Assembly: GCF_003598715.1 (NCBI RefSeq)
Contig: NZ_QZFU01000019.1
Location: 310,001-374,000 of the forward strand
Direction of reading: 5' to 3'
Origin: Nocardia panacis
GTDB taxonomy: Bacteria > Actinomycetota > Actinomycetes > Mycobacteriales > Mycobacteriaceae
DNA: 64,000 nucleotides
Numbering within the stretch: position 1 is the first letter of the stretch; every line of letters begins with the position of its first letter. Positions 26,280 to 34,319 of the stretch are shown here, in pieces. The notes under the pieces were generated by a model. It saw nothing but the letters and a program-made list of their open reading frames with translations. It was not told the origin of the DNA and did no database searches. The translations under genes were made by a program, and so were the position numbers.

Positions 26280-27704
26280 CTAGTCGAGATCGGCCGGTGC
26301 GGACAGGGTTCCGCGCACCGCCGTGGCGGCGGCGACCAGCGGCGACACCAGGTGGGTGCGGGCGCCCTTGCCCTGCCTGCCCTCGAAGTTGCGGTTGGAG
26401 GTGGAAGCACAGCGCTGACCGGGCGCGAGCTGATCGGGATTCATTCCCAGACACATAGAGCAGCCCGCCTGGCGCCATTCCGCGCCCGCCGCGGTGAAAA
26501 TCTCGCCGAGTCCTTCTTTTTCCGCCTGGGCGCGCACCCGCATCGAACCCGGTACAACCAGCATTCGCACACCATCAGCGACCTTGCGTCCCTTCAAAAT
26601 CCCGGCGACGGCGCGCAAATCCTCGATACGTCCGTTGGTGCACGATCCGACGAATACGGCGTCGACCGACACCTGCCGAAGCGGAGTACCCGGCTCCAAA
26701 TCCATGTATCGCAACGCCTTCTCGGCCGCCTCACGGGCCACCTCGTCGGCGATACCGGCCGGATCGGGCACCGATTCGCCAAGCGGCGCACCCTGTCCCG
26801 GATTGGTGCCCCAGGTGACGAACGGGGTCAGCGCGCTCGCGTCGATGTGCACCTCACGGTCGAAAACCGCGTCCCGGTCGGTCCTCAGTGCCTCCCAGGC
26901 CGCGACGGCGGCCGCCCAATCCGCGCCCTGCGGCGCGTGTGGGCGGCCTTTCAGGAATTCGTAGGTGGTTTCGTCGGGGGCGATCATGCCCGCGCGCGCA
27001 CCGGCCTCGATCGACATGTTGCAGATGGTCATTCGCGCCTCCATGGACATGGCGCGAATGGCCTCGCCGCGATACTCCAGCACATAGCCCTGACCGCCGC
27101 CGGTGCCGATTTGGGCGATCACCGCGAGAATCAGGTCCTTGCTCGTGACACCGTCGCCCAGCGCGCCGTCGACGGTGATCGCCATGGTCTTGAACGGCCG
27201 CAACGACAGTGTCTGGGTCGCCAGGACATGTTCGACCTCGCTGGTCCCGATACCCATGGCCAGCGCGCCGAACGCGCCGTGGGTGGAGGTGTGGCTGTCG
27301 CCGCAGACCACCGTCATACCCGGCTGGGTCAGTCCGAGCTGCGGGCCGACCACGTGCACGATGCCCTGATCGATATCGCCCATCGGGTGCAGCCGCACGC
27401 CGAATTCCGCGCAGTTGCGCCGCAGCGTCTCCACCTGGGTGCGCGAGATCGGATCCGCGATCGGCCGATCGATATCGACGGTCGGGACATTGTGGTCCTC
27501 GGTGGCGATGGTGAGATCCGGGCGCCGCACCGCGCGACCCGCCGCCCGCAGCCCGTCGAAGGCCTGGGGGCTGGTGACCTCGTGCACGAGGTGCAGGTCG
27601 ATATAGATCAGATCGGGCTCGCGCGCGGCCCCCTCGCCCGCACCGCGGGCCACCACATGCTGCTCCCAGACCTTCTCGGCCAAGGTACGCGGGCGTTCGG
27701 CCAT
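26280..27704 (-). CDS. leuC: 3-isopropylmalate dehydratase large subunit
   Basis: A 474-residue aconitase-family enzyme with a [4Fe-4S] cluster. Cluster cysteines are seen in FVGSCTNGRIEDL and CSMCLGMNPDQLAPG. It opens MAERPRTLAEKVWEQHVVAR, and the substrate segments GDSHTSTHGAFGALAMG and DLHLVHEVTSPQAF are conserved. The ATG at 27704 follows GAAAGGTGATCGAGA. Upstream is a divergent IclR gene, and a 15-bp palindrome (27855-27869) lies between them. Confidence 0.97.
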   Translation of the reverse strand: MAERPRTLAEKVWEQHVVARGAGEGAAREPDLIYIDLHLVHEVTSPQAFDGLRAAGRAVRRPDLTIATEDHNVPTVDIDRPIADPISRTQVETLRRNCAEFGVRLHPMGDIDQGIVHVVGPQLGLTQPGMTVVCGDSHTSTHGAFGALAMGIGTSEVEHVLATQTLSLRPFKTMAITVDGALGDGVTSKDLILAVIAQIGTGGGQGYVLEYRGEAIRAMSMEARMTICNMSIEAGARAGMIAPDETTYEFLKGRPHAPQGADWAAAVAAWEALRTDRDAVFDREVHIDASALTPFVTWGTNPGQGAPLGESVPDPAGIADEVAREAAEKALRYMDLEPGTPLRQVSVDAVFVGSCTNGRIEDLRAVAGILKGRKVADGVRMLVVPGSMRVRAQAEKEGLGEIFTAAGAEWRQAGCSMCLGMNPDQLAPGQRCASTSNRNFEGRQGKGARTHLVSPLVAAATAVRGTLSAPADLD

Positions 27705-27854
27705 TCTCGATCACCTTTCGAGGCTGCGACCGCCGCCGGTCGTGGGCTGTGACGCGGCGGGGTGGCATCGGATTTTCTGGAATTTCGGGTGAGATCGGCA
27801 CCGAATCGGTTTCATCACGGGACTGTGATCCATACCGTATCCAGCATGTCGATA

Positions 27855-27869
27855 TCTCAGTATGCGAGA
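27855..27869. promoter_or_regulatory. Palindromic operator between leuC and the IclR gene
   Basis: TCTCAGTATGCGAGA is a 15-bp near-perfect palindrome. It sits 30 bases before the ATG of the IclR gene and overlaps its probable promoter (-10 TAGTAT at 27873-27878, seven bases from the ATG, so the gene is likely leaderless). A near-identical sequence is found upstream of ilvB and a weaker one before the MFS gene. LtbR/NdgR proteins bind between leuCD and their own gene in other actinobacteria. Confidence 0.75.
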
Positions 27870-27884
27870 CGCTAGTATCGTTCT

Positions 27885-28589
27885 ATGAGACAGCATAGCG
27901 GCATAGGTGTCCTCGACAAAGCAGTGGCCGTCCTGCACGCGGTCGCCGAGTCCCCCTGCGGTCTCAACGAGCTCTGCGCCCGCACCGGCCTACCCCGCGC
28001 CACCGCGCACCGGCTGGCCGTCGGCCTGGAGGTGCACCGCCTGCTGGCCCGCGACAACTCCGGTTCCTGGCGGCCCGGCCCCGCCCTGGCCGAATTGGCC
28101 GCGGGCGCGGCCGATCCCCTGCTCGAAGCGGCGGGCCTGATCCTGCCGAGGTTGCGCGAGATCACCGGCGAGAGCGTCCAGCTCTACGTCCGCGACGGCA
28201 ACGCCAGGGTCTGCGTCGCCGCCATGGAACCCCCCGTCGGCCTGCGCGACACCGTCCCCGTCGGCGCGCGACTGCCGCTCACGGCCGGTTCGGCGGCCAA
28301 AGTCCTGCTCGCCTGGGCCGATCCGGAACTGCAGCGCACCATCCTGGCCGAGGCCGTCTTCGGCGAACGCCAGCTCGCCGAGGTGCGCAGGCGCGGCTGG
28401 GCACAGAGCGCCGCCGAGCGCGCCACCGGCGTCGCCAGCATCTCGGCACCGGTCCGCGACACCGCGGGCGCCGTGGTCGCCGCCGTCTCCGTCTCCGGCC
28501 CCATCGACCGCATCGGCCGTAGGCCGGGCGCACGCTGGGCCGCCGACCTGGTGGCCGCCGCCGACGCCCTGCACAAACGCCTCCTGTAA
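27885..28589 (+). CDS. ltbR: IclR-family regulator of branched-chain amino acid genes (LtbR/NdgR type)
   Basis: A 234-residue IclR regulator with a winged helix at about 5-60 (IGVLDKAVAVLHAVAESPCG, TGLPRATAHRLAVGLEVH) and an effector domain (about 80-230, LRDTVPVGARLPLTAGSAAKVLLAW). Position divergent from leuCD matches LtbR of Corynebacterium, NdgR of Streptomyces and Rv2989 of M. tuberculosis, from memory, which control leucine and other amino acid genes. The ATG is only seven bases from a TAGTAT -10 element, so translation is probably leaderless. The symbol rests on position and family, not on a search. Confidence 0.85.
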   Translation: MRQHSGIGVLDKAVAVLHAVAESPCGLNELCARTGLPRATAHRLAVGLEVHRLLARDNSGSWRPGPALAELAAGAADPLLEAAGLILPRLREITGESVQLYVRDGNARVCVAAMEPPVGLRDTVPVGARLPLTAGSAAKVLLAWADPELQRTILAEAVFGERQLAEVRRRGWAQSAAERATGVASISAPVRDTAGAVVAAVSVSGPIDRIGRRPGARWAADLVAAADALHKRLL

Positions 28590-28622
28590 CGCGTTTCACT
28601 CCCCGCTCTCTACAGTTGCCCC

Positions 28623-29147
28623 ATGGGAGTCAACCAACGGGCACAGATCGTGATGTCCGACACCGAGATCACCGAATTCCTGACCCGAAGCCGCATCGCG
28701 ACGATGGCCACCCTCGGCCCGAACGGCAGACCCCACCTCATCGCCATGTGGTACGCCCTGCTCGAAACCCCAGCCGGCACCATCCCCGAACTCTGGTTCG
28801 AAACCAAGACCAAATCCCAGAAGGCGGTCAACCTCCGCCGCGACCCCCGCATCACCTGCATGATCGAGGCGGGCGACACCTACGACCAGCTACGCGGCCT
28901 GTCCATCGAAGGCACCGCCGAGATCATCGACGACCCGAATCGCCTCTTCGCCGTCGGCGTGAGCATCTGGGAGCGCTACACCGCCCCTTACACCGAAGAA
29001 GCCCGCCCCATGGTCGAAGCCATGCTCAACAAACGCGTAGCCATCCGCGTCATCCCCGACCGCATCCGCAGCTGGGACCACCGCAAACTAGCCCTCCCCC
29101 CCCCCCCCCTAGGCGGCACCACCGCCCCCCACCTCCCCCAGCAGTAA
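28623..29147 (+). CDS. PPOX-family, probably F420-dependent, oxidoreductase-like protein
   Basis: A 174-residue split-barrel protein. Features are TEFLTRSRIATMATLGPNGR (the usual start of the barrel), PHLIAMWYAL, ELWFETKTKSQKAVNLRRDP and ITCMIEAGDTYDQLRGLSIE. Most such actinobacterial proteins bind FMN or F420 at a dimer interface; the substrate is unknown. The C-terminus SWDHRKLALPPPPLGG runs through a tract of 14 consecutive C. One C more or two fewer would bring TAG into frame at once; one C fewer continues in another frame. The tract should be checked for read error. Confidence 0.85.
   Translation: MGVNQRAQIVMSDTEITEFLTRSRIATMATLGPNGRPHLIAMWYALLETPAGTIPELWFETKTKSQKAVNLRRDPRITCMIEAGDTYDQLRGLSIEGTAEIIDDPNRLFAVGVSIWERYTAPYTEEARPMVEAMLNKRVAIRVIPDRIRSWDHRKLALPPPPLGGTTAPHLPQQ
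29096..29109 (+). repeat. Poly-C tract (14 C) inside the PPOX gene
   Basis: A run of 14 cytosines codes for the four prolines near the protein's end. Such tracts are prone to slippage and to sequencing error. Confidence 0.95.
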
Positions 29148-29249
29148 CCACCCCGCCAACAAATCCACCTGACACCACAACCCACACCGGGATAGCGTCA
29201 TCAGGTTCAACAAGGCCAAGACGCACCCCCCGACCACGAGGAGCAAGCG

Positions 29250-29432
29250 ATGACCACCCCGGAAGGCACCACCCCCAACACCGACGAGGTCAAACGCAAA
29301 TTCCGCGAAGCCCTCGACCGCAAGAACCAAAACCACACCAAGGCCGCCGACCACCTCAACGGCCGCTCAAAAGCCGCAGGCGCCCACACCAACGCCAGCC
29401 ACAAACGCGAATTCCGCCGCAAAAGCGGCTAA
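29250..29432 (+). CDS. DUF5302 small protein
   Basis: A 60-residue hydrophilic, strongly charged protein starting MTTPEGTTPNTDEVKRKFRE and ending HTNASHKREFRRKSG. I recognise this as the DUF5302 type, small conserved actinobacterial proteins of unknown function with the KRKFREALDRK and HNDRSKxxGxHxN-like segments. GAGGAG lies eight bases before the ATG. It is likely a single gene; a stem-loop follows its stop. Confidence 0.82.
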   Translation: MTTPEGTTPNTDEVKRKFREALDRKNQNHTKAADHLNGRSKAAGAHTNASHKREFRRKSG

Positions 29433-29439
29433 ACCCAAC

Positions 29440-29471
29440 GGAGACCCTCCCGCCAAGGCCGGAGGGTCTCC
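29440..29471 (+). terminator. Stem-loop after the DUF5302 gene
   Basis: GGAGACCCTCC (29440-29450) pairs perfectly with GGAGGGTCTCC (29461-29471), with a ten-base loop, eight bases after the stop codon. Confidence 0.85.
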
Positions 29472-29859
29472 CCATCTCCCCACCCCCACCCCAAGCCCCC
29501 CAGCCCCACCTACGGCACCCCCAAGCCCAACCCCAGCTCTTCTCCAAACCCCAAAGCTCGAACGCCCGCACTCCCACAAAGCCTCGAACTCAAACGATCC
29601 ACCACCCCCACACCGAACCGCCCAACACCGAACACCCCCCCCCCCCCCCCCCCGCACACAAACCCCCACAAACGAACCGCCACCACCACGCCCCTCGCTC
29701 ACAACCCTCACAAACGAACCGCCACCCCCGCACACAAAAGCCCCACGAACGAACCGCGGGGGTCCAGGGGCGCAGCCCCGGCTAAGGGGGTCCGGGGGGC
29801 ACCGCCCAGCCGGGTGGGGCCTGGGGGCTCCGCCCCCAGAAAAACACGCGGAATGAGAA
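29472..29859. repeat. C-rich non-coding stretch with poly-C and short repeats
   Basis: No gene is supported here. The plus strand is almost purine-free for about 250 bases, with a run of 19 C at 29635-29653. AACGAACCGCCAC-type units recur near 29672, 29715 and 29749. From 29755 the sequence becomes a series of GC hairpins (GGGGCGCAGCCCC, CTGGGGGCTCCGCCCCCAG), a pattern that I know from intergenic regions of Nocardia and Streptomyces. Confidence 0.7.
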
Positions 29860-29890
29860 AAGGCCCATGCTCTCCATGAGCATGGGCCTT
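29860..29890 (-). terminator. Terminator of the tRNA-Glu unit
   Basis: AAGGCCCATGCTC (29860-29872) pairs with GAGCATGGGCCTT (29878-29890). On the minus strand it is followed by TTTTC, downstream of tRNA-Glu. Confidence 0.85.
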
Positions 29891-29901
29891 CCATCGAATG
29901 T

Positions 29902-29973
29902 AGCCCCGACGGGATTCGAACCCGCGCTACCGCCTTGAGAGGGCGGCGTCCTAGGCCGCTAGACGACGGGGCC
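29902..29973 (-). tRNA. tRNA-Glu (anticodon CTC)
   Basis: A 72-base cloverleaf on the minus strand: acceptor GGCCCCG, D-arm, anticodon stem-loop with loop CTCTCAA (anticodon CTC) and T-arm GCGGG/TTCGAAT/CCCGT. It reads glutamate codon GAG. The CCA end is not encoded. Confidence 0.95.
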
Positions 29974-30155
29974 AGGACTGATCTCCCGCTTTCGCGAGTG
30001 ACCGCTCTGTGTGATCTTCGGGTTCGGGATCCGGATCCCGTTCCGTGCTGATCAGTGGAAGCTCGGCTAGCTTAACCGGCCGAAGCTCGGCGACCAAATC
30101 GCCAGTTGCTGAGCTATTTTCGGCCGCGAACCGAAACCAGATCAACGAACTCCGC

Positions 30156-30226
30156 TGGGGTACCAGGACTCGAACCTAGAATGGCTGAACCAGAATCAGC
30201 TGTGTTGCCAATTACACCATACCCCA
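30156..30226 (-). tRNA. tRNA-Gln (anticodon CTG)
   Basis: A 71-base cloverleaf on the minus strand: acceptor TGGGGTA, anticodon stem GCTGA/TCAGC around TTCTGGT (anticodon CTG) and T-arm with GTTCGAGTCC. It reads glutamine codon CAG. It lies 182 bases upstream of tRNA-Glu; both precede each other in the same direction behind gltX. Confidence 0.95.
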
Positions 30227-30345
30227 ATGACCAGGGATTCCGACCTCGTGTCTGGCTGACTCGAGACCGTGTTCCGGGCCGAGGAGAAGATTACCCTACG
30301 GCTACCGGTGAACTACAAATCGCCTGGTCATCGCCCGGTTTGGGC

Positions 30346-31821
30346 TCAGTTTCGCGACGGCGTCCACCCCTGTGCGGCGCGCAGGCGCGTCAGGGTGAGG
30401 TCGCGGCCGAGCAACTCGATCGACTCGTAGAGGGGAGGGCTGATGTGCGAGCCGGTGATCGCGACGCGCACGGGTGCGAACGCCTTGCGCGGTTTGAGCC
30501 CCATTTCGTCGATGAGCGCCGTTTTGAGCGCCTCCTCGATCGTGGTCGCCGACCACTGCGTCAGCGGCTCCAGGGCGACAATGGCGGCCTGCAATACGGA
30601 TTCGGCATCGGACCCGAGATTCTTTGTGCCCGCCGCGTGATCAATCTCGAACTCGTCGGCGGGCGCGAACAGGAATCGCAATAGATCCCATGCATCACCG
30701 AGCACCACGATCCTGGTCTGCACCAGTTCCGCGGCGGCGGCGAACTTCGCGTCATCGATTTCGGCCCCGATGTGGCCGTGTTCGGTGAGGTACTCGCGCA
30801 ACCGGTGGGTGAAATCTCCGGACTCCAGCAACCGGATGTGCTCGGCGTTGAGAGCGTCGGCCTTCTTCTGGTCGAATCGGGCCGGGTTCGCATTCACCTT
30901 GGAAATATCGAAGGCTGCCACCATCTCCGCCATGGAGAACACATCGTGATCGTCGGACAGGCCCCATCCGAGCAGTGCGAGGTAATTCAGCAAACCTTCG
31001 GGAATGAATCCACGATCGCGATGTGCGAACAGATTCGACTCCGGATCGCGTTTGGACAGCTTCTTGTTGCCCTGGCCCATCACGAACGACAGATGACCGA
31101 ACTCGGGGGTGAACTCGGCGACACCGATGCGTCGCAGCGCGGCATAGAGCGCCAATTGGCGTGGAGTCGACGAAAGTAGATCTTCCCCGCGCAATACGTG
31201 GGTGATCTTCATCATCGCGTCGTCGACCGGGTTGACCAGCGTGTACAGCGGGTCGCCCGTTCCTCGGGTGAGTGCGAAGTCGGGCACGCTGCCCGCTTTG
31301 AAAGTTGTTTCGCCGCGCACCAAGTCGTGCCAGGACAGGTCTTCGTCGGGCATCCGCAGCCGAATCACCGCGGGGCGACCGGCATCTCGGTACGCCTGGA
31401 TCTGTTCCTGGGTGAGATCGCGGTCATAGTTGTCGTAGCCGAGTTTCGGATCCCGACCGGCTTCGCGGTGGCGTTGCTCGACTTCGGCTGGGGTGGAGAA
31501 GGATTCGTACGCCTCGCCCGCCTCCAGCAGTCGCCGGACCACATCGCGATGAATCTCACGCCGCTCGGACTGCCGGTATGGACCGTAGGGTCCGCCGACC
31601 TCGGGCCCCTCGTCCCAGGTCAGGCCCAGCCAGCGCAGCGAGTCCAGGATGGCCCGGTAGGACTCCTCGGAATCGCGTGCGGCGTCGGTGTCTTCGATGC
31701 GGAAGACGAAGGTGCCGCCGGTGTGGCGCGCGTGCGCCCAGTTGAACAGCGCCGTCCGGATCATGCCGACGTGCGGGGTTCCGGTCGGCGACGGGCAGAA
31801 TCGGACCCGTACTTCTGTCAT
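30346..31821 (-). CDS. gltX: Glutamyl-tRNA synthetase
   Basis: A class I synthetase charging tRNA-Glu (and, in organisms with GatCAB, tRNA-Gln). The 491-residue protein opens MTEVRVRFCPSPTGTPHVGM, where the HIGH motif is replaced by HVGM, and carries the KMSKS equivalent KKLSKRD (about 255). The ATG at 31821 follows AAAGAGAGCC. It follows the FAH-family gene after 13 bases. Downstream on the same strand are tRNA-Gln and tRNA-Glu, its likely substrates. Confidence 0.97.
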   Translation of the reverse strand: MTEVRVRFCPSPTGTPHVGMIRTALFNWAHARHTGGTFVFRIEDTDAARDSEESYRAILDSLRWLGLTWDEGPEVGGPYGPYRQSERREIHRDVVRRLLEAGEAYESFSTPAEVEQRHREAGRDPKLGYDNYDRDLTQEQIQAYRDAGRPAVIRLRMPDEDLSWHDLVRGETTFKAGSVPDFALTRGTGDPLYTLVNPVDDAMMKITHVLRGEDLLSSTPRQLALYAALRRIGVAEFTPEFGHLSFVMGQGNKKLSKRDPESNLFAHRDRGFIPEGLLNYLALLGWGLSDDHDVFSMAEMVAAFDISKVNANPARFDQKKADALNAEHIRLLESGDFTHRLREYLTEHGHIGAEIDDAKFAAAAELVQTRIVVLGDAWDLLRFLFAPADEFEIDHAAGTKNLGSDAESVLQAAIVALEPLTQWSATTIEEALKTALIDEMGLKPRKAFAPVRVAITGSHISPPLYESIELLGRDLTLTRLRAAQGWTPSRN

Positions 31822-31834
31822 GGCTCTCTTTCGA

Positions 31835-32608
31835 TCAGCGTTTGGCGGCAACGGGATTGGTGAGGGTGCCGATGCCCTGGACTGTCACCGAGACCTGTTG
31901 GCCCTCGGTGATCGGGCCGACACCCTCGGGGGTTCCGGTGAGGATCACATCGCCGGGCAGCAACGTCATCACGGTGCTCACCCATTCGATCAGCGTCGGA
32001 ATATCGTGCAGCAGAAGCGATGTGCGGCTGCGCTGGCGGACCTCGCCGTCGACTTCGGTGACAATCTCGAGATCCGAAGGATCCAAGGCGGTTTCGATCC
32101 ACGGGCCGAGCGGGCAGAAGGTGTCGTAACCCTTGCCCCTGGTCCACTGGCCGTCGTGACGCTGCTGGTCGCGGGCGGTGACATCGTTGGCGGCGGTGTA
32201 TCCCAGCACCACGTCCATGGCGCGGGCGGCGGACACATCCTTGCAGGGGCGGCCGATCACGACCGCCAGTTCGCCCTCGTGATCGACTCGGGATGAACTG
32301 GGCGGCAGGATGATCGGGGCATTGGGGCCGATGATGGAGGTGCTGGGTTTGAGGAAGATCACCGGATCCTCCGGCGCCGGACCGCCCATCTCGGCGGCGT
32401 GCGCGGCGTAGTTCTTGCCGACGCAGACCACCTTGCTGGCCAGAATGGGCGCGAGCAGGCGGATATCGGCCAGCGGCCAGCTCCGCCCCGTGAATGTCGG
32501 AGCACCGAACGGGTGCTCCGCGATCTCCTTGGCGATGCTGTCGCCTCCGTCGCCCTCGATGCTGACGAAGGCGACCCCATCGGGACTGGCAACTCGACCT
32601 AGACGCAT
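31835..32608 (-). CDS. Fumarylacetoacetate hydrolase family protein
   Basis: A 257-residue FAH-fold enzyme. It has the short N-terminal domain MRLGRVASPDGVAFVSIEG, then KVVCVGKNYAAHAAEM (active-site entry), PVIFLKPSTSIIGPNAPI, DHEGELAVVIGR (metal-binding E-x-E) and GYTAANDVTARDQQ. Family members hydrolyse or isomerise acylpyruvates or decarboxylate oxaloacetate; the substrate here is uncertain. It is co-oriented with gltX and 13 bases upstream of it, the same pair as Rv2993c-gltS in M. tuberculosis, from memory. Confidence 0.92.
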   Translation of the reverse strand: MRLGRVASPDGVAFVSIEGDGGDSIAKEIAEHPFGAPTFTGRSWPLADIRLLAPILASKVVCVGKNYAAHAAEMGGPAPEDPVIFLKPSTSIIGPNAPIILPPSSSRVDHEGELAVVIGRPCKDVSAARAMDVVLGYTAANDVTARDQQRHDGQWTRGKGYDTFCPLGPWIETALDPSDLEIVTEVDGEVRQRSRTSLLLHDIPTLIEWVSTVMTLLPGDVILTGTPEGVGPITEGQQVSVTVQGIGTLTNPVAAKR

Positions 32609-32740
32609 GGCTCGCAGTCTATCGACCTGCTCGAACGCATCCGACCACGCGGTACGGGAGTACCGCGCGTCCCGTGTCGTGGGACGGATTCGAGCATCCG
32701 CCCGGCGATCATCGCGCAGCGTGTAGCGTGAACGACGTTT

Positions 32741-32775
32741 TCCAATCCATGAGATTGGATTCCCATATTTTGAGA
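32741..32775. promoter_or_regulatory. Inverted repeat and weak TCTCA-type box before the MFS gene
   Basis: TCCAATC (32741-32747) and GATTGGA (32753-32759) form an inverted repeat. It is followed by TCCCATATTTTGAGA at 32761-32775, which resembles the 15-bp operator near ltbR and shares the following CGCTAG. The box-to-start distance is the same 30 bases as at ltbR. These may control the MFS gene. Confidence 0.5.
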
Positions 32776-32790
32776 CGCTAGGCGGGAACA

Positions 32791-33978
32791 GTGGCAATAG
32801 CGACACAGCGGCCGAATCAAGTCCGACGATGGTCGATGCTGGGCCTCGGCGTCTTCGCCCAGGCGACCAGCGCGATCTTCGTGCACGGCACCCCATTCCT
32901 GCTGCCCGCGCTGACCGGTCGCGGCATGCCACTGGCCACGGCGGGTCTGCTGGTCGCCATGCCGACGGTCGGGCTGGTCTGCACCCTCATCGCCTGGGGC
33001 TACCTGGTCGATCGGATCGGCGAGCGGCGCGTGCTGATCGGCGGCCCGCTGCTGATGTGCGCGGCGGGTTCGGTCGCGGCGGCCATGCACACCGATATCG
33101 CCCTCGGCGCAGCGCTGTTCGTGGCGGGCGTCGGCGCTGCCAGCACGAATGGGGCAGGCGGGCGGGTGATCGTCGGCTGGTTCCCGCCCCGGCAGCGCGG
33201 GCTGGCCCTGGGCATACGACAGGCGGCGCAGCCCGCCGGAGTCGGCATCGCCGCACTCACCATCCCGTACGTGGCCGCCAATCACGGTGTGCCCGCGGCC
33301 ATTCTGGTGCCCGCGATGATGGCGGCGGTGGCCGCGATCGGTTGCCTGATCGGCATCGTCGATCCGCCTCGACCCGAAGGGGCGGCCGATAATGGCTTGC
33401 AGGCCAATCCCTATCGCGGCGACAACACGCTGTGGCGCATCCACGCGGTCTCGGTGCTGCTGGTGGTGCCGCAGGGCACCGTGTGGACCTTCGCCCTGCT
33501 GTGGCTGCACCGCGATCTGGACTGGTCATTGGCCACGGCCGGGCTGCTGGTCACGGGAACGCAGGTGCTCGGCGCGCTGGGGCGCATCGGCGCGGGCGCC
33601 TGGTCGGATCGGGTCGGCAGCCGCCTGGGACCGCTGCGCACCGTCGCGGTGGCGGCCGTGATCGCTATGGCCGCACTGGGTTTCGCGGCGTGGGCGCACT
33701 GGTGGTGGTTGGCGGTCCCGCTGCTGGTCGCGGCCTCGGTCATCACCGTCTCGGACAATGGTCTGGCCTTCACCGCCGTCGCCGAGATAGCCGGACCCTA
33801 TTGGAGCGGACGGGGTTTGGGCATTCAGAACACCGGACAGAACCTGGCGGTGGCCGCGGTGCCGCCGGTGTTCGGCGCGCTCATCACCGCGAGCGGGTTC
33901 CCGGCGGCCTATCTGGCCGCCGCGCTCCTCGCGGTCGCCGCGGTGCCGCTGGTGCCGACCGATAGGAAGTCCGAATAA
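32791..33978 (+). CDS. Major facilitator superfamily transporter
   Basis: A 395-residue inner-membrane protein with about 12 predicted hydrophobic segments. It starts MAIATQRPNQVRRWSMLGLG (GTG at 32791) and shows the loop 2-3 motif GYLVDRIGERRVLIGGPLL, typical of MFS. It is divergent from the FAH gene; Rv2994 is an MFS gene at the same place in M. tuberculosis, from memory. The substrate is unknown. The GTG lies seven bases after TAGGCG in the position of a -10 box, so the start may be leaderless. Confidence 0.9.
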   Translation: MAIATQRPNQVRRWSMLGLGVFAQATSAIFVHGTPFLLPALTGRGMPLATAGLLVAMPTVGLVCTLIAWGYLVDRIGERRVLIGGPLLMCAAGSVAAAMHTDIALGAALFVAGVGAASTNGAGGRVIVGWFPPRQRGLALGIRQAAQPAGVGIAALTIPYVAANHGVPAAILVPAMMAAVAAIGCLIGIVDPPRPEGAADNGLQANPYRGDNTLWRIHAVSVLLVVPQGTVWTFALLWLHRDLDWSLATAGLLVTGTQVLGALGRIGAGAWSDRVGSRLGPLRTVAVAAVIAMAALGFAAWAHWWWLAVPLLVAASVITVSDNGLAFTAVAEIAGPYWSGRGLGIQNTGQNLAVAAVPPVFGALITASGFPAAYLAAALLAVAAVPLVPTDRKSE

Positions 33979-34255
33979 TCGCGCACATCACGAACATTGA
34001 GCGCGCGTCATTCGGATCGCCTATCGAATATGGATGTCCTTCAGGGGATTTCGTGGCGCGATATCCGGGCGAATGGTGCGGATGATGGGATGTTTCACCG
34101 ATCCGAAGTATCGACACTTCTGAAACGTCTCCGTACCAACGACTTCCGCCGCCGCGTCGAGGCACAATAGTCGGATGACAGCGGCGTTGCTGTCCGAAAG
34201 CCGTCGTCCCCAACCATTTCCGACCACGGACGCCGATTCGCCGTTCGCGCCGAAT
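33979..34255. other. Intergenic stretch after the MFS gene
   Basis: No gene, tRNA or repeat is supported here; base composition is a little lower in GC than its neighbours. It ends at the operators of the TetR gene. Confidence 0.5.
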
Positions 34256-34256
34256 C

Positions 34257-34307
34257 TTGGCAACGCGATGTCGCCAATGCGCTAGGATGGCGACGGACCG
34301 TTGCCAA
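34257..34307 (+). promoter_or_regulatory. Twin palindromic operators before the TetR gene
   Basis: Two 21-bp imperfect palindromes, 34257-34277 and 34287-34307, share the pattern TTGGCRAC, five bases, GTYGCCAA (first base A in the second copy). Their starts are 30 bp apart. Between them GCTAGGATGG holds a possible -10 box. The next ATG (TetR, 34320) is 13 bases from the second copy, which fits autorepression. Confidence 0.8.
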
Positions 34308-34319
34308 GGACGGAGGTCA

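Noticed and set aside
27711..27850. Possible leader peptide or attenuator upstream of leuC
   Set aside because: A short frame starting MDHSPVMKPIR was examined, but it is not rich in leucine and no terminator hairpin follows it.
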